Notes: generated by a model not told the origin, from the sequence alone. Shown: positions 41,271-52,231, counted from the first letter of the stretch. The stretch: 64,000 nucleotides of DNA from Mycobacterium sp. UM_CSW (GCF_000455205.1 NZ_AUWQ01000019.1:19379-83378), one strand, 5' to 3'. Translations and numbers: made by a program.

Positions 41271-43700
41271 ATGACCACTGAAACCGTAACTGACGGCGAC
41301 GTCGCGCTCAGAGTTGTCTCCGCCGCTTCCGGGCGAATGCGCGTGCGTGCCACAGGGTTTCACTTCGACGAGGTTCGGGCCGTCGCGATCGAGGACACGG
41401 TCGCGAAGGTGACCGGCGTGCGCGCGGTGTATGCCTATCCGCGGACGGCGTCGGTGGTGATCTCGTATTCGCCCGAAAGCTGCGACACCGCTGCAGTTTT
41501 GACGGCAATCGCCGACGCGCAGCACATTCCCGCGGAATCAGTGCCCGCACGTGCCCCCCACTCGGCCGACGTCGGCAACACCGACGTGATGCGAAAGATC
41601 ACGGACGGCATTCGTCGCATGTTCGGCCGCTCACCGGATGGTGATAAGCCGACCATGACCGGTGGCGGCTGTTCATCAGGTCAGTCTAGCTGCGGTCAGC
41701 TGTCGCCGCGCGAGGACAACCAACGTCAGCGGCGCACGTGGCTGCGGCGGCTGTGGCTGGCCATGCCGCTGGGGCTACTGGCGTCAGGCGTTTCGATGTT
41801 TTTCGGCGCTCACCCCTGGGCGGGGTGGTTGGCCTTCGCCGCGACGCTACCGGTGCAGTTCGTCGCGGGATGGCCGTTCCTCAAGGGGGCCGTCCAGCAG
41901 GCACGGGCATTGACTGCCAACATGGACACGCTGATCACGCTAGGCACTCTGACCGCGTTCTTTTACTCCACCTATGAGCTAATCGCCGGTGGGCCACTGT
42001 TTTTCGACACCGCGGCGTTGATCATCGCCTTCGTGGTGCTGGGCCGCTATTTCGAGGCCAGGGCCACGGGCAAGGCATCTGAGGCAATCAGCAGGCTGTT
42101 GGAGATGGGCGCCAAGGAAGCCTGCCTGCTCGTGGACGGCCAGGAACTCCTCGTCCCTGTCGATCGGGTGCAAGTCGGAGACCTGGTGCGGGTGAGGCCG
42201 GGAGAGAAAATCCCGGTTGACGGTCAGGTGGTCGACGGACGCGCCGCCGTGGATGAGTCGATGCTGACCGGCGAGTCGGTCCCCGTCGAGAAGACCCTGG
42301 GCGACCAAGTCGCCGGGGCAACGGTCAACCTCGATGGAGTCCTCACGGTGCGCGCCACCGCCGTCGGGGCCGACACCGCGCTGGCCCAGATCGTTCGTCT
42401 GGTCGAGCAAGCCCAGGGCGGCAAGGCTCCCGTGCAGCGCTTGGCCGACCGGGTCTCGGCGGTGTTCGTCCCGGCCGTCGTCGGGGTTGCGGTTGCGACG
42501 TTCGCCGGGTGGACGCTGCTCGCTGCCAACCCGGTCGCCGGCATGACCGCAGCGGTGGCGGTGCTGATCATCGCGTGCCCGTGTGCGCTGGGCCTCGCCA
42601 CCCCCACCGCGATCACGGTCGGCACCGGGCGGGGTGCCGACGTGGGGATCCTGGTCAAGGGCGGTGAAGTGCTGGAAACCTCCAAGAAGATCGACACCGT
42701 GGTGTTCGACAAGACCGGCACCCTCACCCGCGCCCAAATGCGGCTCACCGACGTGGTTCCCGGCAAGCGCCGACAGCCCGATCACGTCCTGCGGATCGCC
42801 GCCGCGGTCGAGTCAGGCTCCGAACATCCCATCGGCGCCGCCATTGTCGCCGGTGCCCGCGAACGGGAATTGCAGATACCGGCCGCGACCGCGTTCGCCA
42901 ACCTGGCCGGCCACGGGGTGCGAGCCGAAATCGATGGCCACCCGGTACTCGTCGGGCGGCGCAAGCTTATCGACGAGGAGGGTCTGGAATTGCCCGACCA
43001 CCTTGCAGACGCGGCCACCGAGCTCGAAGAGCAAGGTCGCACCGCGGTTTTCGTCGGCCGCGACAGCCAGGTGGTCGGTGTGCTTGCGGTCGCCGACACG
43101 GTCAAACACGACGCCACCGACGTCGTCGCTCAGCTACACGCAATGGGGCTGCAAGTCGCGATGATCACCGGCGACAACGCCCGCACGGCTGCGGCGATCG
43201 CCCAGCAGGTCGGCATCGACCGAGTGCTCGCTGAGGTCTTGCCCGAAGACAAGGTCACCGCGATTCGGGCACTCCAGGGCGAGGGCCGGGTGGTCGCGAT
43301 GGTCGGCGATGGCGTCAACGACGCGCCGGCGCTGGTGCAGGCCGATTTGGGAATCGCGATCGGCACCGGTACCGACGTGGCCATCGAGGCCTCCGACATC
43401 ACGCTGATGTCGGGCCGGCTCGACGGGGTCGTGCAGGCGATCGAGCTGTCCAGGCAGACCCTGCGCACGATCTATCAGAACCTCGGCTGGGCGTTCGGAT
43501 ACAACACCGCCGCTATCCCCCTTGCCGCGCTCGGCTTGCTCAATCCCGTAATCGCCGGCGCCGCGATGGGATTCTCCTCGGTCAGCGTGGTGACCAACTC
43601 GCTACGGTTACGCCGCTTCGGGCGCAACACGCGACCGCTCACACGGGCCACGGATCTGGTTGGGGCAGAACATAACAACGCAATTGCTGCTGGATTTTAG
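41271..43700 (+). CDS. ctpV: P1B-type copper-exporting ATPase (CtpV-like)
   Basis: An 809-residue heavy-metal ATPase. In order: an N-terminal degenerate metal-associated domain (about 1-90) lacking the usual CXXC, a Cys-rich linker ([13 protein letters not shown] near 130), paired membrane helices, the actuator TGESVPVEK, the transport motif IACPCALG, the phosphorylated Asp in DKTGTLT, the ATP-binding SEHPIG and the hinge GDGVNDAP. The CPC motif and the csoR-DUF1490 context identify Cu(I) export, as for M. tuberculosis CtpV. It is slightly longer than CtpV because of the Cys-rich linker. The start at 41271 is 10 bp after the DUF1490 stop. Confidence 0.93.
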   Translation: MTTETVTDGDVALRVVSAASGRMRVRATGFHFDEVRAVAIEDTVAKVTGVRAVYAYPRTASVVISYSPESCDTAAVLTAIADAQHIPAESVPARAPHSADVGNTDVMRKITDGIRRMFGRSPDGDKPTMTGGGCSSGQSSCGQLSPREDNQRQRRTWLRRLWLAMPLGLLASGVSMFFGAHPWAGWLAFAATLPVQFVAGWPFLKGAVQQARALTANMDTLITLGTLTAFFYSTYELIAGGPLFFDTAALIIAFVVLGRYFEARATGKASEAISRLLEMGAKEACLLVDGQELLVPVDRVQVGDLVRVRPGEKIPVDGQVVDGRAAVDESMLTGESVPVEKTLGDQVAGATVNLDGVLTVRATAVGADTALAQIVRLVEQAQGGKAPVQRLADRVSAVFVPAVVGVAVATFAGWTLLAANPVAGMTAAVAVLIIACPCALGLATPTAITVGTGRGADVGILVKGGEVLETSKKIDTVVFDKTGTLTRAQMRLTDVVPGKRRQPDHVLRIAAAVESGSEHPIGAAIVAGARERELQIPAATAFANLAGHGVRAEIDGHPVLVGRRKLIDEEGLELPDHLADAATELEEQGRTAVFVGRDSQVVGVLAVADTVKHDATDVVAQLHAMGLQVAMITGDNARTAAAIAQQVGIDRVLAEVLPEDKVTAIRALQGEGRVVAMVGDGVNDAPALVQADLGIAIGTGTDVAIEASDITLMSGRLDGVVQAIELSRQTLRTIYQNLGWAFGYNTAAIPLAALGLLNPVIAGAAMGFSSVSVVTNSLRLRRFGRNTRPLTRATDLVGAEHNNAIAAGF

Positions 43701-43711
43701 GAGGAAATGCG

Positions 43712-43954
43712 ATGACGACGTGGTTCAGCGGACACGGCTGGGGCTGGTGCAACATGATGGTCAATGCTCCGGCCATGGTGCTGATATGGGGCGCCCTGAT
43801 CACCATCTTAGTCCTTGCGTTGCGCACCGCCTTCACCCGGCCTGGCGATCCGGCGGCCCCGACGGGCGCCGTCGCCGCTCGGCATGAAGGCGTGGCGGTC
43901 GCTCCCAGCACTCGAAGCGAATTCGATGACAACTATCACCGCCGGTTGATGTGA
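43712..43954 (+). CDS. Small membrane protein of the copper operon
   Basis: An 80-residue protein with a Trp/His/Met-rich N-terminus (MTTWFSGHGWGWCNMMVN), one transmembrane segment (about 20-38) and a short C-terminal motif RSEFDDNYHRRLM that resembles a SHOCT-like end. It starts 11 bp after the ATPase gene behind a TAGGAGG site, so it is part of the same operon. The N-terminal His, Cys and Met residues are plausible copper ligands. Confidence 0.75.
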   Translation: MTTWFSGHGWGWCNMMVNAPAMVLIWGALITILVLALRTAFTRPGDPAAPTGAVAARHEGVAVAPSTRSEFDDNYHRRLM

Positions 43955-44024
43955 TTGCCAGCAAGGCTTGGGCGCCAACCTTATTCGTGCAGGGAAGTTA
44001 TCGCGCTGACCAGGAGGTCATCAC

Positions 44025-44603
44025 ATGGCTAAATACACTCGACGGGCAGCGCTCGCCTTCCTCGGTGCCGGCACGGTGATGGGTATCGGGTACGCGCTTC
44101 GCGGAACCCTCGGGTTACCGGTCCTACGCATCCGGCTGACCGATGGCGGCATGATGGGTGCCAGTCCGGCGGACATGAGCCTCTACATGGACATGTTCAA
44201 CCGCCACACGGAGATCACCCGCACGGTCGAGGAGATTCCCGGCGGCGTCCGCACCACCACGCAGTCGAACGCGGCTGATCTCGCCGCCCAACTGCACGCA
44301 CACGTGTCGAGCATGTATTCCCACCTTGACGGCGGCTCCGAAGTGATGTGCATGAGCCAAAGCCTGCCGACGCTATTCCGGAACGCCGGCGGATACCGAC
44401 GCCAATTGACCTTCACGCCAACGGGCGTCGTCGCCGAGGAAACGTCGGACGATCCCGCCCTGACCGAAGCCATCCGTGCACACGCCCGCGAAGTCACCGG
44501 GTTCGTGCGCGACGGAATGCCCGCAATGATGCAGGGCATGATGGGCGGTTCCGGGGGAATGATGGGGCCCGGCGGCATGATGGGACCAGGCACACGACCA
44601 TAG
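44025..44603 (+). CDS. Met-rich, Tat-type exported copper-binding protein
   Basis: A 192-residue protein. An N-terminal TRRAALAFLGAG segment with paired Arg and a hydrophobic stretch resembles a Tat signal or anchor. The mature part has scattered Met and His (GGMMGASPADMSLYMDMFN; SEVMCMSQS) and a C-terminal Met-Gly run (MMQGMMGGSGGMMGPGGMM) typical of periplasmic copper-binding proteins. It follows the copper ATPase cluster, 70 bp after the small membrane gene, behind an AGGAGG site. A copper-buffering role outside the membrane is inferred. Confidence 0.75.
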   Translation: MAKYTRRAALAFLGAGTVMGIGYALRGTLGLPVLRIRLTDGGMMGASPADMSLYMDMFNRHTEITRTVEEIPGGVRTTTQSNAADLAAQLHAHVSSMYSHLDGGSEVMCMSQSLPTLFRNAGGYRRQLTFTPTGVVAEETSDDPALTEAIRAHAREVTGFVRDGMPAMMQGMMGGSGGMMGPGGMMGPGTRP

Positions 44604-44612
44604 GCGTGCCGC

Positions 44613-46226
44613 TCAGCCGACCTTGATGGGCACCGTGACGGACTCCGTTGTGGCGGGCAGCCTAGTGGTGTCAACTACCAGGATCTCGCCGCTGTCCTGG
44701 GTGCCGTTGGGCAGCATCTTGGGTTTGAGTTGAAACGGCGGGGTGGCGGCCGACCCGCCGGCCAGCCCGTCTATCCCGAAGTCGCTGTCGTTGGCGATGA
44801 TCAGCGTGTTGCCGTTGTCGCGGCCGATGAGTCCTTCGACATGGTCGTGCCCGAAGAAATCACCGTTCGGGGACAACGTACGCAGCAGGCCCGACAGGTC
44901 GAGCTTGAGCGTCTTCGTGGCGACCGCAATTCCGGCGGTCTTGAGTTTGTCGATGGCCGCCGCGTCGGTGCCGACGCCGACGAAGGTCTCGATCGGAACC
45001 CCGCCGATCAGCAGGCCGCCCCCGTCGGCACGATAGGTCGCTCCCGGCACGCCCGAGCGGGGTCCGACATCGGTGGCCCCGGCGATGTCGGTCGCGTAGA
45101 TCTTCTTGTTGCCGTTGGGCTGCGGCCGGTCGTCACGTTCGTCGATCAGGAACGTGGTCGCGCTGACGGCGGCGATTTCCGACACCGCGACCTTCGTGTG
45201 CTGCGGATCGGCCAGCGGATACAGGTATTCGTGCACATCGCCGCGGTGGGCGAGGTTGATGGTCACGATGCGGGTGATCGGAACGGATCTCGACGAGCCG
45301 GCCAAACCGGGCGTGACGAGGGCCGACTGCATGATGCCGACCAGGGTGCCGCCGTCGGGGGTGATGGTCAGCCCCTCCATCCCCTGATTCGGGCCGCGCA
45401 GCGACAGCTCCTCCGGCAGAGTGCCATCGTAGGGCGAAAAGCGTTCCAGCTCTTTGCCGTTCGCGTCGAAATGGACGACGAACGGGCCGTACTCGTCGGA
45501 GACCCAGAACGTGCCGTCGGGCATGGCGACCAGGCCCTCGGTGTCCAGGCCGTGATCCGAGCGCGGCAGCTGGTTGCCGTTGAGGTCGACGAGCGACTCG
45601 CCGGTGGACGCCCGCGGGTCGATGAGCCCCACCAGCGGCGCGCCGTCCTTTCCGGTCAGCGTGATGATCTGCTCGAGCGACGCCACGCCGTCGCGGAGTT
45701 TCAGCTTGGCGATCTGCGGATGGAAAGTCGGTAGGGGAACCACCTTTTCGCCGGGCGTGCGCCCGTCGACGTTGGGGCCACGATCGGACAGGCCGTAGAT
45801 CTCGTCGGCGCTGCCCGGCACCGCGGCGATCGCCGACCCGTGCGCATTGGCCTGCACGGCGACCTCGCCGACGATGAGCAACGGCGTCTCGTCCTCGGCG
45901 TAGAGCCGGACGGCGTGGCTGACGGTCACCGGAAGCTGATCGGTGCCGGTGAAGCCGGCGTCCGGGGTGTAGATCATCGCCCCGTATGCGCCGTAGGCGA
46001 TGGTGCCGTGGGAGGGCTTGCCGAACGCCACCGGCGTCACCCCGTTGGTGGCGGTCAACAGCTGTCCCGGCGAAATGGTCAGGACCGTGCCCGCGCGGGT
46101 GGTCAGCTCCTTGAGTGGCGGCACCGACAGCGGGGGCGGGGGATCCGACGCGCAGGCCGCCACCGTGAGCAGCACCGTCCCCGCCGCCAGCCACGCACGC
46201 GAGGTCGTCCGGCGAGTGGATGCCAT
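44613..46226 (-). CDS. Esterase-like phytase-fold lipoprotein
   Basis: A 537-residue exported lipoprotein. The signal peptide ends in the lipobox LTVAAC, giving lipid attachment at Cys25. An Ig-like N-terminal segment (about 40-110) is followed by the esterase-like activity of phytase family domain (about 120-520) with motifs GLSDRGPNVDG, DTEGLVAMPDGTFWVSDEYG and GMEGLTITPDGG, which line the top of the propeller. The family has been linked to phosphate-ester hydrolysis, but the activity here is not proven. It converges with the copper cluster. Full length appears present. Confidence 0.82.
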   Translation of the reverse strand: MASTRRTTSRAWLAAGTVLLTVAACASDPPPPLSVPPLKELTTRAGTVLTISPGQLLTATNGVTPVAFGKPSHGTIAYGAYGAMIYTPDAGFTGTDQLPVTVSHAVRLYAEDETPLLIVGEVAVQANAHGSAIAAVPGSADEIYGLSDRGPNVDGRTPGEKVVPLPTFHPQIAKLKLRDGVASLEQIITLTGKDGAPLVGLIDPRASTGESLVDLNGNQLPRSDHGLDTEGLVAMPDGTFWVSDEYGPFVVHFDANGKELERFSPYDGTLPEELSLRGPNQGMEGLTITPDGGTLVGIMQSALVTPGLAGSSRSVPITRIVTINLAHRGDVHEYLYPLADPQHTKVAVSEIAAVSATTFLIDERDDRPQPNGNKKIYATDIAGATDVGPRSGVPGATYRADGGGLLIGGVPIETFVGVGTDAAAIDKLKTAGIAVATKTLKLDLSGLLRTLSPNGDFFGHDHVEGLIGRDNGNTLIIANDSDFGIDGLAGGSAATPPFQLKPKMLPNGTQDSGEILVVDTTRLPATTESVTVPIKVG

Positions 46227-46245
46227 GTAGCCGATTTTTGCGCGT

Positions 46246-47013
46246 CTAGCGCCGCTTATCGCGCACTTTGTAGGTAGAGGGCCACGACTTTCTCGATTCG
46301 TCGCCGGTCAGTGGGGTCCCCATTCCCCCGACCTTGACGTTGTAGGCCTCCTTGCCGGGGCCGACCTCACGGTTGGCGTGCTCCTGCGCCAGGTAGTACA
46401 GCTCGTCGATGGTGGCTTCGTCGTAGGCGACGAACGACGTCTCCCGGGCGACGTCGTCGATGCCCGCCAGCATCCGGTCGGGCAGGGCCCACGACGCCAG
46501 CGCCGCCAGGCCCAGCAGCGAGAACGGGATGACCCAGTAGGCCAGGTAGGACAGCGGGGTTTTCGTGTCGAGGATCGTCGCGTTGCGGTCGACGATCGGC
46601 GGGATCACCGACGACAGCGTCATGCCGGCGAACGCGGCGATCCAGACCCAGGTCAGCATCCGGACCAGCCGAGTGAACAGCTCCGTCTTGACGACGTCGT
46701 CTGGCTGCTCGGCGGCGGCGAGCTCCCGCATGAACGGACGGCCGGCCAGCGCGCCGACGAGCGCGACCACGAGGAGCCCGGCATTGCTCAGCGGCAGTAT
46801 CCACCGCTGGTCCAGCGAGTCACCGAGCGCGAAGGTCAGGATTGTCAGTACCAACAACGTTGCGACAGTGCCGATTTGGAAGGGCTTGCCGCCGGGGGCG
46901 CCGACCACGAACGCGGCAACCGCGATCGCCAGCGCGACCAGGGCCGCGGCGGCGAACGGGACGTTACCGACCAGCACCCAGTAGACGATCCACGGCGCAA
47001 AACCAAAGAGCAT
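46246..47013 (-). CDS. Integral membrane protein of unknown function
   Basis: About 255 residues with roughly six transmembrane segments (about 5-40, 48-62, 72-88, 115-135, 155-185) and a hydrophilic C-terminal tail ending in a basic run. No transporter motif is recognised. An ATG at 47019 is also in frame. The methyltransferase gene lies upstream on the same strand, 55 bp away, so joint transcription is possible. Confidence 0.7.
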   Translation of the reverse strand: MLFGFAPWIVYWVLVGNVPFAAAALVALAIAVAAFVVGAPGGKPFQIGTVATLLVLTILTFALGDSLDQRWILPLSNAGLLVVALVGALAGRPFMRELAAAEQPDDVVKTELFTRLVRMLTWVWIAAFAGMTLSSVIPPIVDRNATILDTKTPLSYLAYWVIPFSLLGLAALASWALPDRMLAGIDDVARETSFVAYDEATIDELYYLAQEHANREVGPGKEAYNVKVGGMGTPLTGDESRKSWPSTYKVRDKRR

Positions 47014-47067
47014 GCCCACGAGGGGTCAGTTTATGAGTGGGCGTTTCGGGGGCGGTCGGCGGCAAGG

Positions 47068-48345
<1,278 letters not shown>

Positions 48346-48412
48346 TTACTGCGCATTTCGCTATTGTTCTCTTCGGATTTGTGCTGCTTGCCCAGGAAAG
48401 AAAGGCAACCGA

Positions 48413-48775
48413 ATGCCCTCACCCCGCTGGCTGGCCGCATTGGCCATCCCCATGACGGCCGGCGCCGCCCTGCTTGGTAGCGCCGCGACGGCGGGTGCCA
48501 CCACTCCCCAAGATGAGGCCTATCTCGCGCAGCTGCGCGCCGTCGGCCTCTCGTGGCCGCCGCAGACGGAAGAGGCGCTCATCGGCGAGGCGCACCTGAT
48601 CTGCTACGACCTCACCTGGGGTTGGACGCCCCAACAGATCGCCGACGACGTCCACGCGCACTTGAACGCTAGGGGCGTCACGTTGTTGGACGTCGGGACG
48701 ATGGTCAACGCGGCGCACTCGACGTATTGCCCGGGGAATGTGTGCGACGCCCCGACCCTGTGCACCGGGATTTGA
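48413..48775 (+). CDS. DUF732 secreted protein
   Basis: A 120-residue secreted mycobacterial protein. The signal peptide (about 1-29) ends at GATA/TPQDEAYL-like. The mature DUF732 domain has the usual AYLAQLRAVGL opening, GEAHLICYDL with a Cys, WGWTPQQIADDV and a C-terminal TYCPG. Two Cys probably pair. A final CDAPTLC adds two more. The family is common in mycobacteria and its role is unknown. It starts after AGGAAAGAAAGG, divergent from the methyltransferase. Confidence 0.88.
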   Translation: MPSPRWLAALAIPMTAGAALLGSAATAGATTPQDEAYLAQLRAVGLSWPPQTEEALIGEAHLICYDLTWGWTPQQIADDVHAHLNARGVTLLDVGTMVNAAHSTYCPGNVCDAPTLCTGI

Positions 48776-48901
48776 CCGGGCTAGGCATCTCACCCGAATA
48801 CCCGCCACTAGAAACAGAATCGCGTCGGTTGCGAGATCTGAGCATCCTTCGACGTCTCCCAGCCGACAATTTTCATTACCTCAAGCTCAGCCATCGTCGT
48901 C

Positions 48902-49450
48902 TCAATTGGGCTGATCTGGTGGATTGGTGAGCGTCGCCAGAACTAGTTGGCGGCGGTGGTGGTCGTAGTGCTTTCCGGGGTAGCCGTACACCTCGCTCAA
49001 CGTCATGTAGTCCCGGAAGTACGGATCCCAGCGGCTCGGAAAACGCATGCCGCAGCTCAAACTCTTGGGGTCGCATCGGGCCAACGAACGCTGTAAGGCA
49101 TCGATGACATGGTCGAACTTGGCGGCCATTCGCTGGCGGTTGTAAATCAGTGTGGCCAGGTTGGTTCCGTAATAGTTGATCCGGTCAAATAGCGGCGTGC
49201 CCGCGTTGAGTGTCCGCGCGAAACCTCGGCTGATCCACTCGGGTAGCTGGCTGAACAACCGCACGAGGAAGATCAGCCGCTGTACGACCATGTAGCCGAA
49301 GACCATATGAAACAAGAGCTGCTCGTTGCTCCAGCGAGTCCCTGAAGTCGGCTTGTCCCACTCATCCTTGCCCACGCCGGTCAGGAGGCGGTGGAAGTCG
49401 GTCCGGGCTCGTTCAAAATCGGCTGATAAGGCGGTCTTTGGTTCGGGCAT
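48902..49450 (-). CDS. DinB-like putative metal-dependent protein
   Basis: A 182-residue helical protein of the DinB/YfiT-like class: WSNEQLLFHMVFGY gives the first conserved His and GKHYDHHRRQL the C-terminal His pair, which in this family bind a metal. Members include thiol transferases using mycothiol, but many have no known activity. The cadI gene lies upstream on the same strand, 50 bp away, so it may be the last gene of the arsenic operon. Confidence 0.75.
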   Translation of the reverse strand: MPEPKTALSADFERARTDFHRLLTGVGKDEWDKPTSGTRWSNEQLLFHMVFGYMVVQRLIFLVRLFSQLPEWISRGFARTLNAGTPLFDRINYYGTNLATLIYNRQRMAAKFDHVIDALQRSLARCDPKSLSCGMRFPSRWDPYFRDYMTLSEVYGYPGKHYDHHRRQLVLATLTNPPDQPN

Positions 49451-49499
49451 GATGGTTCTCTAACTCCACGAGAGATGGCTTCGTCCTGGTGTCTCCTGC

Positions 49500-49985
49500 T
49501 CAGCAGCAGGACACGTTGGTCGCGGCCTCGTAGGAGGGTGCGTCGCTGGAGCTGTCGCCACTGCAAGCGCCACCCGACGTTGCCTCGGCGCCGAGGGGCT
49601 CGGGGCTGGTGCCGAAGGTCTCCGAGTCGGACAGGACGGTGTAGACCTCCCACCGCTCGCCGGCGGGTCCGGTGACCCAGGCCTTGTCCTGGGTGGCGTA
49701 GCAACACGTGGTGCCGATTTGCTCGTCCGGGAGCAACCCGCCGGTCGCGAGCCGGCCGATTTCGTCGTGCACTTTCTCGGCCGTTTCCACTTCGACGCCG
49801 AGGTGGTTGAGAGTGCCGCCGTGGCCGGGGTTTTCGAGCAGCACCAGTTTCAGTGGCGGTTCGGCGATCGCGAAGTTGGCGTAGCCGGGTTTGACCTTGG
49901 CCGGTTCGGTGTTGAACAGCTTGGAATAGAACATGATTGCCTCGTCGAGGTCGTCGACATTGAGGGCCAGCTGCACGCGAGACAT
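49500..49985 (-). CDS. cadI: CadI/ArsI family glyoxalase-fold protein
   Basis: A 161-residue VOC-fold protein matching mycobacterial CadI (Rv2641) and ArsI. The conserved Cys pair TTCCYATQDKAWV near 95 and the Cys-rich tail (GGACSGDSSS and VSCC) fit As(III)/Cd(II) or organoarsenical binding; ArsI enzymes split the C-As bond of methylarsenite. The first strand MSRVQLALNVDDLDEAI is typical. It follows arsC by 25 bp in the ars operon. Whether it is a lyase or a metal-induced binding protein cannot be decided. Confidence 0.9.
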   Translation of the reverse strand: MSRVQLALNVDDLDEAIMFYSKLFNTEPAKVKPGYANFAIAEPPLKLVLLENPGHGGTLNHLGVEVETAEKVHDEIGRLATGGLLPDEQIGTTCCYATQDKAWVTGPAGERWEVYTVLSDSETFGTSPEPLGAEATSGGACSGDSSSDAPSYEAATNVSCC

Positions 49986-50009
49986 GAGGGTTCCTTCCTT
50001 CGGTGCGAA

Positions 50010-50426
50010 TTAGGTAGTCGTGGGATCGGGCAGGAGTTCGGCGGCCAGTGACGCGACGCGCTCGGCGATGTCGTCACGGATCGCCCGCACGGTGGCCAGG
50101 GGCTGGCCTGCCGGGTCGGGAAGTTTCCAGTCGCGGTAGGACACCCCCGGAAAGTAGGGGCAGGCGTCGCCGCAGCCCATAGTGATGACGACGTCGCTGG
50201 TCTGCACCGACTGGGCGGTCAGGACTTTGGGGGTGGCGGCGGTGATGTCGATGCCGAGTTCGGCCATCGCCGCGACGACGACAGGATTGATCCGGTCGGC
50301 GGGTTCGGTTCCGGCGGAGCGAATTTCGATGGCCTCACCGGCCATACGGCCGAGCAGCGCCGCGGCCATCTGCGAGCGTCCGGCGTTATGGACGCAGACG
50401 AACAACACGCTGGGCCTATCGGCCAT
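50010..50426 (-). CDS. arsC: Arsenate reductase, low-molecular-weight phosphatase type
   Basis: A 138-residue reductase that turns arsenate into arsenite for export. The phosphate-binding loop is FVCVHNAGRSQ with catalytic Cys11 and Arg17. Further Cys residues in TMGCGDACPYFPG near 83-87 can take part in the thiol cascade, with mycothiol or thioredoxin as likely electron source. The start ATG lies 11 bp inside the end of the acr3 gene, so translation is coupled. In M. tuberculosis the equivalent is fused to the pump; here it is separate. Confidence 0.92.
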   Translation of the reverse strand: MADRPSVLFVCVHNAGRSQMAAALLGRMAGEAIEIRSAGTEPADRINPVVVAAMAELGIDITAATPKVLTAQSVQTSDVVITMGCGDACPYFPGVSYRDWKLPDPAGQPLATVRAIRDDIAERVASLAAELLPDPTTT

Positions 50427-51522
50427 CGGCCCGGGCCCCTCGGTCGGGCTCCGACCGGAACAACCGGGAGCGCATCGCCAGGGAAACGTAGACGAGCCCA
50501 ACCAGCACGGGCACTTCGATCAGCGGTCCGACCACGCCCGCCAGCGCTTGCCCCGATGCCGCGCCGTAGGTCGCGATCGCCACGGCGATGGCCAGTTCGA
50601 AGTTGTTACCGGCGGCGGTGAACGCCAGGGTGGCGGTGCGCGGGTAGCCCAACCGCAGCAGGAAGCCGAGGGCGTACCCACCGGCCCACATGATCGCGAA
50701 ATAGGCGAGCAACGGCACGGCGATGCGGGCGACATCCCATGGACGGGAGGCGATTTGGTGGCCCTGCAAGGCGAACAGGATGACGATGGTGAACAGCAAG
50801 CCGTACAAAGCCCATGGACCGATGCGGGGCAGGAACGTCGTCTCGTACCAGTGGCGGCCCTTGGCCCGTTCACCCAGCCGGCGCGACAGGTATCCGGCCA
50901 GCAACGGGATGCCGAGGAAGATGAGCACGGATTTCGCGATCTGCCACGGGGACACGGCGATGCCGGTTTGCGCCAGGCCCAGCCAGCCCGGCAGCACCGA
51001 CAAATAGAACCAGCCCAGCGCGGCGAACATGACCACTTGGAACAACGAGTTCAGGGCCACCAGCACCGCGGCGGCCTCGCGGTCGCCGCACGCCAGGTCG
51101 TTCCAGATGATGACCATGGCGATGCAGCGGGCCAACCCGACGATGATCAACCCCGTGCGGTAGGCGGGCAGATCCGCGAGCGACAGCCACGCCAACGTGA
51201 ACATCACCGCCGGACCGATCAGCCAGTTGAGCACGAGTGAGGACACCATGAGCTTGCGGTCCGTGGTGACCTCGTCGAGCCGGTCGTAGCGGACTTTGGC
51301 CAGCACCGGATACATCATGACCAGCAGACCCACCGCGATCGGCAGCGAAATGCCTTGGACCTCAACGGCACCCAGCGCCGACCCGAGGCCGGGAATGAGT
51401 CGGCCCAGCAGCAGACCCGCGGCCATCGCAACGCCGATCCACACCGGAAGGAACCGGTCCAGCGTCGAAAGCCGGGTCGCTACCGCCTCAGTGGCGGACA
51501 CCGGCACCGGGGTTGCGGTCAC
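50416..51522 (-). CDS. Arsenite exporter Acr3
   Basis: A 368-residue membrane carrier with 10 predicted transmembrane segments, of the Acr3 family (BASS superfamily). The conserved Cys sits in GLARCIAMVIIW in helix 4, essential for arsenite transport in characterised members; NLAC-type WNDLACGD and AAGNNFELAIAV are further family motifs. It exports the arsenite made by ArsC. Its start overlaps the arsR stop by four bases and its end overlaps arsC by 11 bases. Confidence 0.93.
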   Translation of the reverse strand: MTATPVPVSATEAVATRLSTLDRFLPVWIGVAMAAGLLLGRLIPGLGSALGAVEVQGISLPIAVGLLVMMYPVLAKVRYDRLDEVTTDRKLMVSSLVLNWLIGPAVMFTLAWLSLADLPAYRTGLIIVGLARCIAMVIIWNDLACGDREAAAVLVALNSLFQVVMFAALGWFYLSVLPGWLGLAQTGIAVSPWQIAKSVLIFLGIPLLAGYLSRRLGERAKGRHWYETTFLPRIGPWALYGLLFTIVILFALQGHQIASRPWDVARIAVPLLAYFAIMWAGGYALGFLLRLGYPRTATLAFTAAGNNFELAIAVAIATYGAASGQALAGVVGPLIEVPVLVGLVYVSLAMRSRLFRSEPDRGARADGR

Positions 51523-51887
51523 GGCGCACAGCCCGGCTTGGCCATCAACGAGTGGTCATCTACCTGCAGGGCCGAGGAAAGCTGCCGCAGCGCCGAGGGG
51601 ACCACCCAGTAGTACACCCAGGTGCCCCGCCGCTCGCAGTCCAACAGCCCGGCCGAGCGGAGCAGCTTGAGGTGATGGGAAATGGTCGGCTGGGAAACGT
51701 CGAAGGTCGCCGAGATCTCACACACGCACGCCTCGCCGCCCGGGTGGCTGGCGATCAGGCTCAGCAGGCGCAGGCGCACCGGGTCGCCCAGCGCCTTGAA
51801 CATCGCCGCCAACTCCGCCGCCTGCGGCTCTTCCAGGGCGGCCACGCTCAGCGCCGGGCAGCATTCCGATGCGGCTTGATTCGACAC
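51519..51887 (-). CDS. arsR: ArsR family arsenite-responsive repressor
   Basis: A 122-residue winged-helix repressor. The DNA-recognition helix is VSQPTISHHLKLLRSAGL. Metal-binding Cys candidates are CC at the N-terminus (ASECCP), the EACVCEI pair at helix alpha3 and a C-terminal Cys. Arsenite binding should release DNA and switch on the operon. The start is GTG 51887; a TTATAT -10-like hexamer lies only seven bases upstream, so the mRNA may be leaderless. It heads the arsR-acr3-arsC-cadI operon. Confidence 0.92.
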   Translation of the reverse strand: MSNQAASECCPALSVAALEEPQAAELAAMFKALGDPVRLRLLSLIASHPGGEACVCEISATFDVSQPTISHHLKLLRSAGLLDCERRGTWVYYWVVPSALRQLSSALQVDDHSLMAKPGCAP

Positions 51888-51913
51888 TCTTCTATATAAG
51901 CATTCATCGAATC
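51878..51913 (-). promoter_or_regulatory. arsR promoter with GATTCGA/TCGAATC inverted repeat
   Basis: GATTCGA at 51878-51884 and TCGAATC at 51907-51913 form seven-base arms flanking an A+T-rich core with TTATAT on the minus strand at 51894-51899. The core fits a -10 hexamer and the arms an ArsR-type operator that overlaps the start codon. Confidence 0.5.
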
Positions 51914-51976
51914 AGGGCGCAATGGCCGAAGCGCCAAATCGGAGGTTTGCGCGGGCTCGCTAGTTACGCCAACTTC

Positions 51977-52027
51977 GGTGCCCCCAGTCGGACTCGAACC
52001 GACACTGGGCGGATTTTAAGTCCGCTG
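51977..52027. repeat. Left attachment repeat (attL)
   Basis: 51 bases matching 61140-61190 with a single difference (G at 52009, A at 61172). It carries the T-arm, variable loop and anticodon loop part of the tRNA-Leu but not its 5' half, so it is a truncated copy left by integration. The base before it differs from the tRNA CCA end. Confidence 0.9.
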
Positions 52028-52231
52028 ACAAGCATCCGCCACCGTTCGCCGCTGTTCGGTTTCAGCGGCCCTACCAGCGTTTTCCGGCCTCGGACGTTCG
52101 CCGGTATTCGCTGACATCTAGCACGAGATGTGACAGCCTCGTGACACCGAGAAAGCTTCCCGCAAAATGCGGAAGACCCCGGCGAAGGCTGTGACCGTCC
52201 CCGGGTGCTGGCAGCCCAAGGGAGACATGTC

